A DNA stretch of 64,000 nt from JAGNXB01 sp964471595. GTDB lineage: Bacteria > Bacteroidota > Bacteroidia > Chitinophagales > Saprospiraceae. Shown piece by piece: positions 33,303-42,814 of this stretch (its first letter is position 1; every line of letters begins with the position of its first letter). The notes beneath the pieces are model-generated. The model had not been told where the DNA came from. It saw only the letters and a program-made list of their open reading frames with translations, and searched no databases. The translations under genes and the position numbers were made by a program. Location: NCBI GenBank assembly GCA_964471595.1, contig CAYYGN010000002.1, forward strand, positions 62,001 to 126,000. The letters are read 5' to 3'.

Positions 33303-33410
33303 AGAATATCAATTTTTTATGTAGATGGAAGGATGTAAATTGACGAAACCGGACGAAGCAGGCCTGCATCATCGGCGAAATTAGCCTATCTTTACGGAAA
33401 CTATCAGGTC

Positions 33411-34490
33411 ATGAAGTACGATATCAAAGTGACCAGGGCGGAGACGACCCGCATTGGGACAGTTGATTTTTCGAATATTCCATTTGGTCGGGTTTTTTCC
33501 GATCATATGTTCATGGCCGATTACAAAGATGGGACCTGGCAAAACTTCCAGATCCTTCCATTTGGACCCATTTCCATTCATCCTGCCTGCATGGCCATTC
33601 ATTATGGTCAGAGCATTTTTGAAGGGATGAAAGCTTCCCGGAAATCGGACGGCACCCCTTGCCTGTTCCGGCCGGAAAAACACGCCACCCGTTTGAACGT
33701 GTCCGCCAACAGGATGTGCATGCCGGAGTTTCCGGAGGATCTTTTCCTTGAAGCCATTCACGCATTGGTAAGCATGGATAGGGATTGGATCCCGCAGGAT
33801 GAAGGCAGTGCATTGTACATCCGGCCATTCATGTTCGCCAATGGTGAGTTTTTTGGCGTCCGGCCGAGCAATTCCTACAAGTTCGTCATTTTTACCGGTC
33901 CGGTTGGACCCTATTATCCCAAACCGGTTTCCCTCCTGGCCGAGGAAAAGTATGTCAGGGCCGCCATGGGAGGTGCCGGTGAAGCCAAAGCCGCCGGCAA
34001 TTACGGGGCAGCTCTATTGCCCGCCAAACTCGCCCAGGAACAAGGGTTTGACCAGGTGCTGTGGCTCGATGCCCGCGAATTCAAATATGCCCAGGAAGTG
34101 GGTACCATGAATATTTTCTTTGTCATTGACGGCAAGGTCATCACACCGGCCACCCTTGGCACAATCCTCAAAGGCATCACCCGTGAGAGCATCATTCAGA
34201 TCCTGAGGGACAAAGGCTATATCGTTGAAGAGCGAAGGATCAGCATTGATGAAATTGTAGAGGCTTTTCAGGCCGGTAAACTGCAGGAAGCATTCGGTTC
34301 CGGGACCGCCGCTGTCGTCAGCCATGTGGAACGCATCAAATACAAAGACCTGATCATGCAGCTTCCCCCCATGGAGGATCGGCATATCGGAGAATTGGCT
34401 AAAGCCGAGATCAACGGCATGCGTTCCGGGCGTATTCCTGATCCCTACGGATGGCTGATCCCCGTCCAGGAAGAAGTTTTGGTCTCCTGA
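33411..34490 (+). CDS. ilvE: Branched-chain amino-acid aminotransferase
   Basis: A 359-residue fold-type IV PLP transaminase of the long BCAT type. The substrate and cofactor regions are IHYGQSIFEGMKASR, the PLP lysine in AAGNYGAALLPAKLAQEQGF, VLWLDAREFKYAQEVGTMNI, ILKGITRESI and EAFGSGTAAVVSHV. It makes leucine, isoleucine and valine from their keto acids. Two TATCTTTA-like bases (33387-33394) lie 17 nt before ATG and form a plausible promoter. It is a single-gene unit; no leader peptide or attenuator is visible. Confidence 0.93.
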   Translation: MKYDIKVTRAETTRIGTVDFSNIPFGRVFSDHMFMADYKDGTWQNFQILPFGPISIHPACMAIHYGQSIFEGMKASRKSDGTPCLFRPEKHATRLNVSANRMCMPEFPEDLFLEAIHALVSMDRDWIPQDEGSALYIRPFMFANGEFFGVRPSNSYKFVIFTGPVGPYYPKPVSLLAEEKYVRAAMGGAGEAKAAGNYGAALLPAKLAQEQGFDQVLWLDAREFKYAQEVGTMNIFFVIDGKVITPATLGTILKGITRESIIQILRDKGYIVEERRISIDEIVEAFQAGKLQEAFGSGTAAVVSHVERIKYKDLIMQLPPMEDRHIGELAKAEINGMRSGRIPDPYGWLIPVQEEVLVS

Positions 34491-34636
34491 CCGGACACCC
34501 ATTCAGTTTGTTGCACCCGGCTGGCTCCGGCTTCTTCCCGGGACTGTAGGCCCTGGAAAGCGTTGAGGGGGTTGCAACCTGTTCTGTAACGGGGTTTGTT
34601 GATTTCTCTTAAAACAGGCAGCCTCCTCCCGCAAAA

Positions 34637-35620
34637 TCAGTACTCCGGAAGCACAGGTTTGTTGCTCAATATGTCTTCGATCTTTTGAACGACCTCGTCG
34701 GTCAACAAAGGCAACACCTCCAGACTGGCGAGGGTCTCTTCCAGTTGATCAACACGGCTGGCACCCAAAATCACCGTACTGACTTGCGGATTACGCAGAC
34801 ACCATGCCACAGCCAAACGGGGTAGAGTGACCTCCATCTCTTTGGCGATCCGGTGCAAGGCGTACACCTTGTCGAGCCTTTCAGGCGTGAGATTTCTGTC
34901 TTTGAGCCAGCTGAGGCCCTCCATTCCCATGCGTGTCCCTTCCGGAAATGCCTCAAGGTACTTGGAGGTGAGTACACCACTGGCCAAAGGACTCCAAATG
35001 GTTGTGCCCATGCCGACCGTCCTGAAAATCTGACGGTATTCAGCCTCCATCTTTTCCCGATGGAACATGTTGTATTGGGGTTGTTCCATCAAAGGACCGA
35101 TGAGATGGTGTTCCCTGGCTACCATGTGCGCCTCCATGATTTCCTGGGCCGACCACTCCGATGTTCCCCAATACAGCACCTTCCCCTGGGCAATCAAATG
35201 GTTCATGGCCCATACCGTCTCGGCAACCGGGGTTTTCTTGTCCGGCCGGTGACAGAAATAGAGATCCAGATAATCCACCTGCAGCCGCTTGAGCGCCGCA
35301 TGGCAGGCCTCAAACAGATGTTTCCTGCTGAGACCGGTTTGGTTGGGGAGTTTGCCGCCATCTCCAAAAAAGGCCTTTGAAGAAACCAGATAGGAACTCC
35401 GTTCCCAATTCATTTTGCGGAGGATGCGGCCCATGACGATTTCCGATTGCCCTCGGGCATATATCTCGGCATTGTCAAAGAAATTGACACCTTGTTCATA
35501 AGCCACAGCCATCAGCTTTTCGGCCACTTCATCGCCAATCTGTTTACCGAATGTCAGCCAGCTTCCGAAGGAGAGAGCACTGATCTGAAGTCCGCTGGGG
35601 CCCAATTGACGGTATTCCAT
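34637..35620 (-). CDS. Aldo/keto reductase, potassium-channel beta/YghZ type
   Basis: A 327-residue NADPH-dependent oxidoreductase with the AKR catalytic tetrad: D and Y in NFFDNAEIYARGQSE, K in LVSSKAFFG and H in YFCHRPDK. Later blocks are VLYWGTSEWSAQEI, QPQYNMFHRE and WSPLASGVLTSKY. The family reduces methylglyoxal and other aldehydes. A 13-codon upstream extension exists, but ATG 35620 (MEYRQLGPSG) is the normal start. It is divergent from the DinB-like gene with 56 nt between the starts. Confidence 0.9.
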   Translation of the reverse strand: MEYRQLGPSGLQISALSFGSWLTFGKQIGDEVAEKLMAVAYEQGVNFFDNAEIYARGQSEIVMGRILRKMNWERSSYLVSSKAFFGDGGKLPNQTGLSRKHLFEACHAALKRLQVDYLDLYFCHRPDKKTPVAETVWAMNHLIAQGKVLYWGTSEWSAQEIMEAHMVAREHHLIGPLMEQPQYNMFHREKMEAEYRQIFRTVGMGTTIWSPLASGVLTSKYLEAFPEGTRMGMEGLSWLKDRNLTPERLDKVYALHRIAKEMEVTLPRLAVAWCLRNPQVSTVILGASRVDQLEETLASLEVLPLLTDEVVQKIEDILSNKPVLPEY

Positions 35621-35676
35621 GGAAATTGTACTTTGTGTTCCAAGTGTTGGTGACCACAAAGAAACACTACCCGACC

Positions 35677-36216
35677 ATGAGCGTTCATTTTCGTTACCAT
35701 GACTTTGTAATCGGCATAGCGAAATCGTGGGAGCGTACCATGGCTTTGACGGAGGGATGGCCGGAGGCTAAACTGACGGAAGCGCCTCCTTCCGGGGGGT
35801 GGTCGGTCCAGCAGGTCATTCAACATTTGTGGCTTTCGGAAACGGGTACACAGGCTTATATCCGCAAAAAGACCAAAATCCCGGCAGAGCAGTTGCGCCG
35901 GATGGGCTGGAGGGATTACCTGCGATTGTGGGCTTTGGAAGCAGCCCTGGCCAGCCCTTTGCGATTCAAGGCGCCGGAGCCGGTATCCACGCCACACTTG
36001 CCTGTGGGTGAATCATGGGCAGCAACGATGGCCAAAGTGGAAGAGCTCCTTCGCGAATGGGAATCCCTTTTACGCGGTCTTGACCCCGATTACAAAGGGC
36101 GGCTGTTGTTCCGGCATCCGGTAGCCGGCCTTTTAACCCTTGAAGGTGTCCGGCGGTTTTTGTCCCGACATCAGAGCCATCACAGAAGGCAAATCCGGCG
36201 TATTCTGAGTCGGTAG
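35677..36216 (+). CDS. DinB-like four-helix bundle protein
   Basis: A 179-residue protein with the DinB/YfiT features GWSVQQVIQHL near residue 42 (first metal histidine) and, at the C-terminus, FLSRHQSHHRRQIRRIL where the remaining histidines sit. DinB-fold enzymes are often thiol-S-transferases for bacillithiol or other low-molecular thiols; Bacteroidota use bacillithiol in several lineages, so this role is plausible but unproven. ATG 35677 begins MSVHFRYHDF; the upstream frame to 35626 is less likely. TACTTTG at 35629-35635 is a poor promoter match. Confidence 0.7.
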   Translation: MSVHFRYHDFVIGIAKSWERTMALTEGWPEAKLTEAPPSGGWSVQQVIQHLWLSETGTQAYIRKKTKIPAEQLRRMGWRDYLRLWALEAALASPLRFKAPEPVSTPHLPVGESWAATMAKVEELLREWESLLRGLDPDYKGRLLFRHPVAGLLTLEGVRRFLSRHQSHHRRQIRRILSR

Positions 36217-36327
36217 GCGCTGGGAGGAATCGTGAGCGCGGAAGTCCCGGCGTTCGGACCAGGAATGGAAACGGTCATTGCCCGAGGTTGGACCTTCCAG
36301 GTCAAAGGCTTGCGGGTGGCAGGACAT

Positions 36328-37629
36328 TCAAACGAACAGGCCGGCTATGCAGGCGGTCATGAAGCAGGCGATGGTGCCGCCGACCAGTGCCAGAAGACCC
36401 AACTCGGTCAGGCTGCGCCGCTGCACGGGAGCCAGGGTCCCAATGCCTCCGATCTGAATGCCGATGGAGGCAAAATTGCTGAAGCCGCAAAGCGCGTACG
36501 TGGCGATGATCAGGGATTTGGGATGCAATTCCACGCCGGATTCACGCAGGGTTTTCAGCTCTGCATAGGCAAAGAATTCATTGAGCACCGTCTTTTGTCC
36601 CAGCAGTTGACCAATGATCAGGATGTCTCCGGAAGGTGTCCCCAGGATCCAGGCCATTGGGGCGAAGACCAATCCGAGGACGTAGGTGAAGGTCAGTCCC
36701 TCAAAACGTCCCCCCGTGGCCTCCCTGATTTGGTGATTCCATCCCGTCCACTCACCCAGGCTGTGCATGAGCAATTGATTCACCATATAGATCAGTGCGG
36801 TGAATACCAACAGCATGGCCCCCACATTGATCGCCAGGCGAAGACCGTCGGTGGTGCCCCGGGAAATGGCATCGAGGAGATTGTCCCCCACGTCTCCCGA
36901 CATATTCATCTGTTCCTCCAATGCCTTTTCTTTGGTTTCAGGCATCAGGATTTTGGCGGCCACAACGGCAGCCGGAGCCGACATGATGGATGCGGTCAGA
37001 AGGTGTTTGGCAAAATACTGCTGCATGACGGGGTCCGTACCACCGAGAAATCCGATATATGCGGCAAACACCCCGCCGGCGATGGTCGCCATTCCCCCGA
37101 CCATGAGACAAAGGAGCTCAGACCTGCTCATCCCGTCCAGATAGGGTTTGATGACCAGTGGCGCCTCAGTCTGCCCGATGAATACATTGGCTGCGGCCGC
37201 CAGGCTTTCGGGACCTGATAGGTGCATGGTCCGCTTCATGATCCATGCCATGCCGTAAATGATCTTCTGCAAAATCCCGAAGTAGTAAAGGATGGCCGTC
37301 AGTGCCGAAAAGAAAACAATAGTCGGAAGGACCTGGAAAGCAAATAAATACCCGAAAGCAGGAATGTCGGTGATCAGGTTGCCGAACAAGAATTTGGCCC
37401 CGGCTTCAGAAAAAGTCAGGACGGCTTGAAAAAACCTGGCGATCAGGTCAAACATGCGGTTGATCAGGGGCACCTTCAGGACGGCCACCGCAATCACGAC
37501 CTGGAGAACGATCCCGGTAAGCACCAATCGCCAGTTGATCATCTGCCTGCGCCGGCTGAACAGATAGGCCAATGCGATCAGAACAAGCATCCCCAGCAAG
37601 GATCTTGCGACATCCGTTACCCACGCCAT
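36328..37629 (-). CDS. Concentrative nucleoside transporter (NupC/CNT family)
   Basis: A 433-residue inner-membrane sodium- or proton-coupled nucleoside importer. Marks are LVLTGIVLQVVIAVAVLKVP, a FGYLFAFQVLPTIVFFSAL helix, NVFIGQTEAPLVIKPYL (the substrate-binding G-Q-T-E-A-P motif), GGMATIAGGVFAAYIGFLG, and a C-terminal ALCGFSNFASIGIQIGGIG block (SNFxSIGI). The next gene, in divergent orientation, is uridine kinase, which fits nucleoside salvage. The frame extends far upstream, but ATG 37629 (MAWVTDVARS) is the family start. Confidence 0.93.
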   Translation of the reverse strand: MAWVTDVARSLLGMLVLIALAYLFSRRRQMINWRLVLTGIVLQVVIAVAVLKVPLINRMFDLIARFFQAVLTFSEAGAKFLFGNLITDIPAFGYLFAFQVLPTIVFFSALTAILYYFGILQKIIYGMAWIMKRTMHLSGPESLAAAANVFIGQTEAPLVIKPYLDGMSRSELLCLMVGGMATIAGGVFAAYIGFLGGTDPVMQQYFAKHLLTASIMSAPAAVVAAKILMPETKEKALEEQMNMSGDVGDNLLDAISRGTTDGLRLAINVGAMLLVFTALIYMVNQLLMHSLGEWTGWNHQIREATGGRFEGLTFTYVLGLVFAPMAWILGTPSGDILIIGQLLGQKTVLNEFFAYAELKTLRESGVELHPKSLIIATYALCGFSNFASIGIQIGGIGTLAPVQRRSLTELGLLALVGGTIACFMTACIAGLFV

Positions 37630-37701
37630 GCGGTTGCAGTTTTCGTTGGTCCAATGTAAGGCGGATTCCCCATTCGGCCTGGAAGGGACCGGCATATGCT
37701 T

Positions 37702-37709
37702 TATCTTTG
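37702..37709 (+). promoter_or_regulatory. Promoter -7 motif TATCTTTG for uridine kinase
   Basis: An exact TAnnTTTG match with 5 nt between it and the GTG start at 37715. The uridine kinase mRNA should be leaderless. Confidence 0.6.
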
Positions 37710-37714
37710 GGGCC

Positions 37715-38389
37715 GTGGGAAATCCTCGCTTGCTGATCGGGATCACCGGAGGTAGCGGATCGGGCAAAACAACCCTGATCCGCCGCCTGAAATCGGAATT
37801 TACCAGGGAGGAAGTGTGCATCCTCAGCCAGGATGATTATTATCTGCCTCGCGAATTACAGAAAGAGGACCTTCTCGGTGTCCGCAATTTCGATCGGCCT
37901 TCATCCATTGACCGCAAAGCGTTCCATGCGGATATCCTGAAATTGTTGTCCGGAGAGGAGGTTTCCCGTCAGGAATACACCTTCAACAATCAACTCAGAC
38001 CCCCGGGTACCCTGCATTTCGCCCCTGCACCGGTTGTGGTGGTTGAGGGCTTGTTTGTGCTTCATTTCAAGAAAATTCGCCGACTTCTGGATCTGAAAGT
38101 TTTTCTTCAGGCCAAAGAAAATCTCAAGGTGATCCGCCGGATCAGACGGGATCAGGTTGAACGCAACTATCCGATCGACGATGTCCTCTACAGATATGAA
38201 AACCATGTCCTGCCCACCTTCGACAAGTTCATCCGGCCTTACATGGACGATTGTGATCTGATCATCAACAACAATCAGACGCTGGATGCGGGGCTGGCCG
38301 TTTTGTCGGGATATATCCGTCATTGGCTGGACCGGGTTCACGCTCCTGTCCCTGCTGAAAGTGCACCGGTCCGGTTGCCGCCCTCCTGA
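37715..38389 (+). CDS. udk: Uridine kinase
   Basis: A 224-residue P-loop kinase that phosphorylates uridine and cytidine. It starts GNPRLLIGITGGSGSGKTT with the Walker A loop at about 11-19, then LSQDDYYLPREL, FDRPSSIDRKAF (DHP-like region), VVVVEGLFVLHF and the RRIRRDQVERNYPIDDVLYR catalytic/lid segment. The frame is open to 37628 but that part is antisense to the transporter and not conserved; GTG 37715 fits family length and sits right after a promoter box. Confidence 0.9.
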   Translation: MGNPRLLIGITGGSGSGKTTLIRRLKSEFTREEVCILSQDDYYLPRELQKEDLLGVRNFDRPSSIDRKAFHADILKLLSGEEVSRQEYTFNNQLRPPGTLHFAPAPVVVVEGLFVLHFKKIRRLLDLKVFLQAKENLKVIRRIRRDQVERNYPIDDVLYRYENHVLPTFDKFIRPYMDDCDLIINNNQTLDAGLAVLSGYIRHWLDRVHAPVPAESAPVRLPPS

Positions 38390-38390
38390 G

Positions 38391-38684
38391 TTACAGGATG
38401 GGAGCCCAATCCTCAGGGGAGGATTTTCGCTGGCTTTCTGCCTGTTGCAGCGATTTCTGCCAGGACTTGTACATCCGGTCGAACAGGTCCGCAGCCTCTG
38501 CCAGAAAGGCCGGGTCCACCATGTGCAGGATGTCGTCCGGGGACTCCAGGGAAGGTGATTGCCGAACCCGGTACTGTTGGGAAATCACCCCATGGTCAAT
38601 CTGCAGGGTAAACCGGTCACCGTGTTGAAACAAGGTGATCTTGTAAACGGGGTGGGCAATTTCTCCGACGATGCGCAAGGTCAA
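38391..38684 (-). CDS. Conserved hypothetical protein coupled to the DUF2520 gene
   Basis: A 97-residue protein: MTLRIVGEIAHPVYKITLFQ, a beta-rich front half (GDRFTLQIDHGVISQQYRVR), then a helical SPDDILHMVDPAFLAEAADL with a basic, Q-rich tail. There is no signal or membrane helix. It overlaps the stop of the DUF2520 gene by 4 nt, so it is the last gene of the ccmE-ccmF unit. I have seen the same short KITLFQ...QQYR protein type in other Bacteroidota, but it has no known function. Confidence 0.7.
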   Translation of the reverse strand: MTLRIVGEIAHPVYKITLFQHGDRFTLQIDHGVISQQYRVRQSPSLESPDDILHMVDPAFLAEAADLFDRMYKSWQKSLQQAESQRKSSPEDWAPIL

Positions 38685-39463
38685 AGGGGCAAAGAGGGGT
38701 TGATGGAAAGACTGATGGCCCTGTACAAACCGGCGAGACGCGGAGATTCGGACATCAGCGACAAATGCTTGGCCAGGGTCTGCAGGTCACCGCGCAAGGC
38801 CGGTCCGGTCTGCAGACGAGCGGGATCGGCCTCATGAAGTTTATGCATGGTTTCGTCCAGCAAAGGCATCAGCAGGGCCGGATCCAGACCTTTCTCCCTG
38901 AGGATTCGGAACGCCTGCACTCCGGTATGGTGAATGAAATTGTTCATCCAGACCGCCGCCAGATGAAGCATAACACGATCTTCATCCGGTAAAGGGACCA
39001 CCTGGCCGGAAATCATCCCCGCATAGGCAGAGAGTACCTTCTGGGTGGATTCGTCACCACTGTGCACCAAAACGGGCACACGCCTGAAATCAACAGGATA
39101 TCCCTTTGTCAGGGTTTGCAGCGGATAAAAGACGCCGGAATGATACCAGTCTTCAGGAAAAACCGAAGCGGGGGTCGCTCCGCTGGTATGGGCCACATAA
39201 AGGCCCGGGTGAACAGGGGGAGGAATCAACCCTACGATCTCGGCAATGGCTCTGTCGGGGACGGCCAGGAGCATCAAACCGGATTCGACAGCCATCAATT
39301 CGGGGTGGGAGAGAGCCGGCATGTTGAATTCCTTGCCAAAAGCATTGGCATTCAACGCATTTCGCGACCAAATGCCCGCAAGCTCAACGGTGTTCACCTG
39401 ACGAAAAGCAGTAGCCAGATGCCAGGCTACATTACCGCTACCGACGAGATATACCTTTTTCAT
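38681..39463 (-). CDS. DUF2520-containing Rossmann-fold protein (oxidoreductase-like)
   Basis: A 260-residue protein with an NAD(P)-binding start, KKVYLVGSGNVAWHLATAF, and VESGLMLLAVPDRAIAEIVG. HTSGATPASVF and GVFYPLQTLTKG follow the Rossmann domain. The DUF2520 C-terminal helical domain starts near AAVWMNNFIHHTGVQAF. It resembles prephenate-dehydrogenase/ketopantoate-reductase folds; the reaction is not known. ATG 39463 overlaps the ccmF stop, so it is co-transcribed with the cytochrome maturation genes, but a role in that process is not known. Confidence 0.85.
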   Translation of the reverse strand: MKKVYLVGSGNVAWHLATAFRQVNTVELAGIWSRNALNANAFGKEFNMPALSHPELMAVESGLMLLAVPDRAIAEIVGLIPPPVHPGLYVAHTSGATPASVFPEDWYHSGVFYPLQTLTKGYPVDFRRVPVLVHSGDESTQKVLSAYAGMISGQVVPLPDEDRVMLHLAAVWMNNFIHHTGVQAFRILREKGLDPALLMPLLDETMHKLHEADPARLQTGPALRGDLQTLAKHLSLMSESPRLAGLYRAISLSINPSLPL

Positions 39464-42279
39464 TTTTGCGCGGGCCTCATCCTGTTCCACATGCCCAGCC
39501 CGAGGCCGATCATCATGAGAACGCTCCCGAGCCAGAAGAAGTTGATGCCCGGGAAAATGATGGCTTCAAGAACGATGTAATCCTCGCGCACATAGTTCTC
39601 CGCAATTTCAACGGGAATACCTGCCGGTTGTTTGGGGCCCTGGACCACCAGCGTAAATTCACCGGTTTGAGGGTCAATGTGGACGAATCGAAGCTGAATG
39701 CCCAGTAGAGGCGAATAGTCGGGCAAACTTTGGGGACTGTTTTGTCGGATGAGATACACGGGTTTCAACGTATCCGTCAACGCCGGCCATTCCGGGTGTT
39801 GCACTGTTACCACGGCCGAAATGCCGATGTCCCCTTTCCTTTTTTGGTAGGCGGGATGTTGAATATCCTGTCGGATGCCCGCCAGGTGGAAGGAGTATCC
39901 CAATCCCGTGACCGACTCTCCCTGTCGGAGATGGAACTCTTCCCAGGACAGCGAATCGCCGGATCCAACCAAATGGGCCAGAATCCGGTCGCTCAGACGG
40001 ACCTTGACCTCGGTGGCATCGCTGCGGGCAGGGAAGGTATATACCAGTCCTTCCCGGAATACCACCATGGGATGCAAAGTGTCACGGAGGTCTCCGTCCC
40101 TGACTTCGAGTGTGGCGGATACGGGAAGATCGCCAGGCTCCGCTTCATAATCCGGATGCGTGGCCAGAGGTTCAGCGCCGAGTAGACGGACATGGACCCG
40201 CTCGAGCGAGTCTTCCCTCAGAGGCATCAGATACCGGAGCAGGTATCGGAGACTGTCTTCCTTCTCCTTGGCGCGTTCCACATCACTTTGTTCGGGAGGC
40301 AACCCGGCGATGTGGGTGAAAATGTCCCTGTTGTAATACCGTTTCGTACTCGGATTGGACGCCGCCTGTTTTTTGAATTCCCGGTCAAACTGGATGTTGG
40401 GATGGACCAGAAAGTGTTCGGTCACCGTTCCGTTCTCATCCAGGCGTTCGAACGAAACCTCATAGGTCCGTATATGTCCAACCAGTGTATCTCCGGTATA
40501 GGTGACGCGGTAACCCTGGATCAACAAGGGTGCGTCCTTGAACAAAAGGACATTCTTTTGCACCATGTCACCCGGCAGGATACCTTCCATGGCGAAGGAG
40601 TTGCGGGAGATATGCTGCTTTTTAAGACCTGATGCCACAATGCCCACGATCATGAGTCCGAACCCGAAGTGAGCCAGGGTGGAGGCCCCCAAACGCAAAT
40701 GGCCTTTGAAAAAGGAGACTAAATAATCCGCATTGGCAACTATGGCAAACCAGGCACTGAATACCAGCACTTGATAAGCCCATCCGTCATAGCGGAGCCA
40801 TTGCCAGGTGAGGAAGGTCAGCAAGCCGGCGACGCTCGCCAGTACAGCCAGACGGAGGGTCAACCGGCGGGCACTTTGACCGGAAACGGCACGGCCATAG
40901 CGCAGGAATTGCGTACCCCCGCTCAACAGGCCGAGCAAAACAGCGATCCAGAACTGGTATTTGTTGTAATGGGCGACCGGTTCAACGGGGAGAGATCGAT
41001 GCCATCCGGTTAAATCACGACCGAATATCCAACCGGCCACGTCGGCCAGCTTGTTGTAGACGGGAATGGATGTGGTGAAGGTGATGAGCAGGGCAGAAAA
41101 CAAGAAAATCAGACTTCCCATGAACATCCAGAATTCCCTGGAGGTGAGGGCCTCTTCGTCCTTTCTGACATCGATGCGCCGGAAATAAGGAATGAAGAAC
41201 CACAGGAACCACAAAGTGAAAAAGAGGATGAAAGCCACCAATTGCCATTCCAGTCCCATGGTGGTGAAGGCATGGACGGATGAATCCTGAAGAATACCAC
41301 TGCGGGTCAGGAAGGTGGAAAACAATATGAGCAGAAATGAAATGCCGTAAAAGACAACAGTCGTACGGATGGAATGACCGGTGCTGCGGGCGACCAGATG
41401 GGTGTGTATGCCGGCGAGCAGGGTCAGCCATGGGACCAGCGACATGTTTTCAACGGGATCCCAGGCCCAATAACCTCCAAAGGAAAGCGCCTCATAGGCC
41501 CAGGCAGCGCCCATCAGGATACCGGTACCCAATACGGCACCGCTGAACAACGCCCAAGGAAGGGCAGGCGCAAGCCATTCATTGGCATTCCTTCGCCACA
41601 TCCCGGCCACGGCATAGGCAAACGGAACAACCGTACTGGCAAAACCGAGGAAGAGGGTAGGGGGATGGATGGTCATCCAGTAGTTCTGCAACAACGGGTT
41701 GAGCCCTTTCCCTTTTATCTGAGCCAGGTAATCGGCATTTTGAAACAAGGGTATGTCCATGGTGTCCCGCAACAGGGCGAATGGATTGACGCCCAGTTTG
41801 AAGTCCTCGGCACCCGGAACGAGGTAGATCCCCAGGATCATGGAGATGATGAAAACCTGAACCAGTCCCACAGTAGCCATAACGGGTGCCTCCCACTTTC
41901 CCGCCTTGACGATGAGGATCCAGCCCAGTACGATGTGCCAGAAGGCCCACAAAAGAAAGCTGCCGGCCTGGTCTTCCCAAAAAGCAGAAAACATGTAGGC
42001 AGGAGAAAGATCATCGGAGACATGCGCCCAGACATACTCGTATTCGTACATCCGGTTGAGCATGATATAGAACAGCAAACCAATGACTGCCAAGGTGCTG
42101 ATGCCGTGAATGTGGAAAGCCAACCGGCCAAGTAATCGCCATCCGGGATCGCCATGACGGTGTTCGGACCTCGTATAGGCAACGACGGAAAGCAGCGCGG
42201 CCACAAAGGAGAGGACGACAGCGAAATGGCCCCACTGACCGGGCCAGAGGGTTTCGTTCAGGTACCGGATTTCCTCCAT
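39460..42279 (-). CDS. ccmF: Cytochrome c heme-lyase subunit CcmF/NrfE type
   Basis: A 939-residue polytopic membrane protein of cytochrome c maturation system I. The first two-thirds hold about 15 helices with the heme-handling WWD-like stretch FGGYWAWDPVENMSLVPWL and nearby histidines (LAGIHTHLVARSTGHS). A large extracytoplasmic domain (about residues 580-890) follows and carries the periplasmic CcmF region; the protein ends in a helix. CcmF receives heme from holo-CcmE and attaches it to CxxCH. It is longer than the E. coli form (about 650), as in other Bacteroidota. The gene follows ccmE directly. Confidence 0.93.
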   Translation of the reverse strand: MEEIRYLNETLWPGQWGHFAVVLSFVAALLSVVAYTRSEHRHGDPGWRLLGRLAFHIHGISTLAVIGLLFYIMLNRMYEYEYVWAHVSDDLSPAYMFSAFWEDQAGSFLLWAFWHIVLGWILIVKAGKWEAPVMATVGLVQVFIISMILGIYLVPGAEDFKLGVNPFALLRDTMDIPLFQNADYLAQIKGKGLNPLLQNYWMTIHPPTLFLGFASTVVPFAYAVAGMWRRNANEWLAPALPWALFSGAVLGTGILMGAAWAYEALSFGGYWAWDPVENMSLVPWLTLLAGIHTHLVARSTGHSIRTTVVFYGISFLLILFSTFLTRSGILQDSSVHAFTTMGLEWQLVAFILFFTLWFLWFFIPYFRRIDVRKDEEALTSREFWMFMGSLIFLFSALLITFTTSIPVYNKLADVAGWIFGRDLTGWHRSLPVEPVAHYNKYQFWIAVLLGLLSGGTQFLRYGRAVSGQSARRLTLRLAVLASVAGLLTFLTWQWLRYDGWAYQVLVFSAWFAIVANADYLVSFFKGHLRLGASTLAHFGFGLMIVGIVASGLKKQHISRNSFAMEGILPGDMVQKNVLLFKDAPLLIQGYRVTYTGDTLVGHIRTYEVSFERLDENGTVTEHFLVHPNIQFDREFKKQAASNPSTKRYYNRDIFTHIAGLPPEQSDVERAKEKEDSLRYLLRYLMPLREDSLERVHVRLLGAEPLATHPDYEAEPGDLPVSATLEVRDGDLRDTLHPMVVFREGLVYTFPARSDATEVKVRLSDRILAHLVGSGDSLSWEEFHLRQGESVTGLGYSFHLAGIRQDIQHPAYQKRKGDIGISAVVTVQHPEWPALTDTLKPVYLIRQNSPQSLPDYSPLLGIQLRFVHIDPQTGEFTLVVQGPKQPAGIPVEIAENYVREDYIVLEAIIFPGINFFWLGSVLMMIGLGLGMWNRMRPAQK

Positions 42280-42288
42280 GCGGGGGGA

Positions 42289-42681
42289 TCAGCCTTCGGA
42301 TTGTAAAAACACTTCCTCATCCTTGTACTTGGAAGGGCATTTCATCAGGATCTCGGAAGCTTTGAACTCATCTCCATCCATCCGGCCGGTAACGACAATT
42401 TGCTCGGACAATTCAAAATCCTGGGGTTTGGCAGCGTGCAGCACCACCTTGCGTTCCTCCCCTTTTTGGTCTACCACCCAGAAGGAAAAGTAATTGGGAT
42501 CCCGGGAAGGATTGTAGTAAATCTCCTTGTCCTTGGCCAGCTGGCCGACCACCTTGACCTTGTCTCCGGTACTGGTGGCGTCGGAGAAGGTGGCATAGGT
42601 ACTCATGTCTCCGGCGGCAGAGATCATCAGACCAATCCCAAGCAGGATCAACAAGCCGGCAATGAAATATACTTTTTTCAT
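42289..42681 (-). CDS. ccmE: Cytochrome c maturation heme chaperone CcmE, CxxxY variant
   Basis: A 130-residue membrane-anchored OB-fold heme chaperone: helix KKVYFIAGLLILLGIGLMI, then DKVKVVGQLAKDKEIYYNPS and VVLHAAKPQDFELSEQIVVT. The residue that binds heme covalently is His in HxxxY of the enterobacterial protein. Here the corresponding place reads ILMKCPSKYKDE, so it is Cys in CxxxY, as in Desulfovibrio-type and archaeal CcmE. ATG 42681 (MKKVYF) is preceded by TACCTTTG at 42698-42705. It is followed 9 nt later by ccmF. Confidence 0.9.
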   Translation of the reverse strand: MKKVYFIAGLLILLGIGLMISAAGDMSTYATFSDATSTGDKVKVVGQLAKDKEIYYNPSRDPNYFSFWVVDQKGEERKVVLHAAKPQDFELSEQIVVTGRMDGDEFKASEILMKCPSKYKDEEVFLQSEG

Positions 42682-42697
42682 GCATTCGGGTTCCCGG

Positions 42698-42705
42698 CAA
42701 AGGTA
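42698..42705 (-). promoter_or_regulatory. Promoter -7 motif TACCTTTG for the ccmE-ccmF unit
   Basis: An exact TAnnTTTG match on the minus strand 16 nt before ATG 42681. Confidence 0.6.
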
Positions 42706-42814
42706 CGATACCTGTGCCGTATGGGAGAACAAGGAAGGAGTGGCTTAGGTTCTGTCGACAGCTACAGCCGTCATCATGGTGGCCCGCACTATCTTTACGC
42801 GAAATGCCCTCGCC

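Noticed and set aside
36232..37218. Open frame of 328 codons on the plus strand
   Set aside because: It is the antisense of the nucleoside transporter gene, lacks any family motif, and its protein is biased by the transporter codon pattern.
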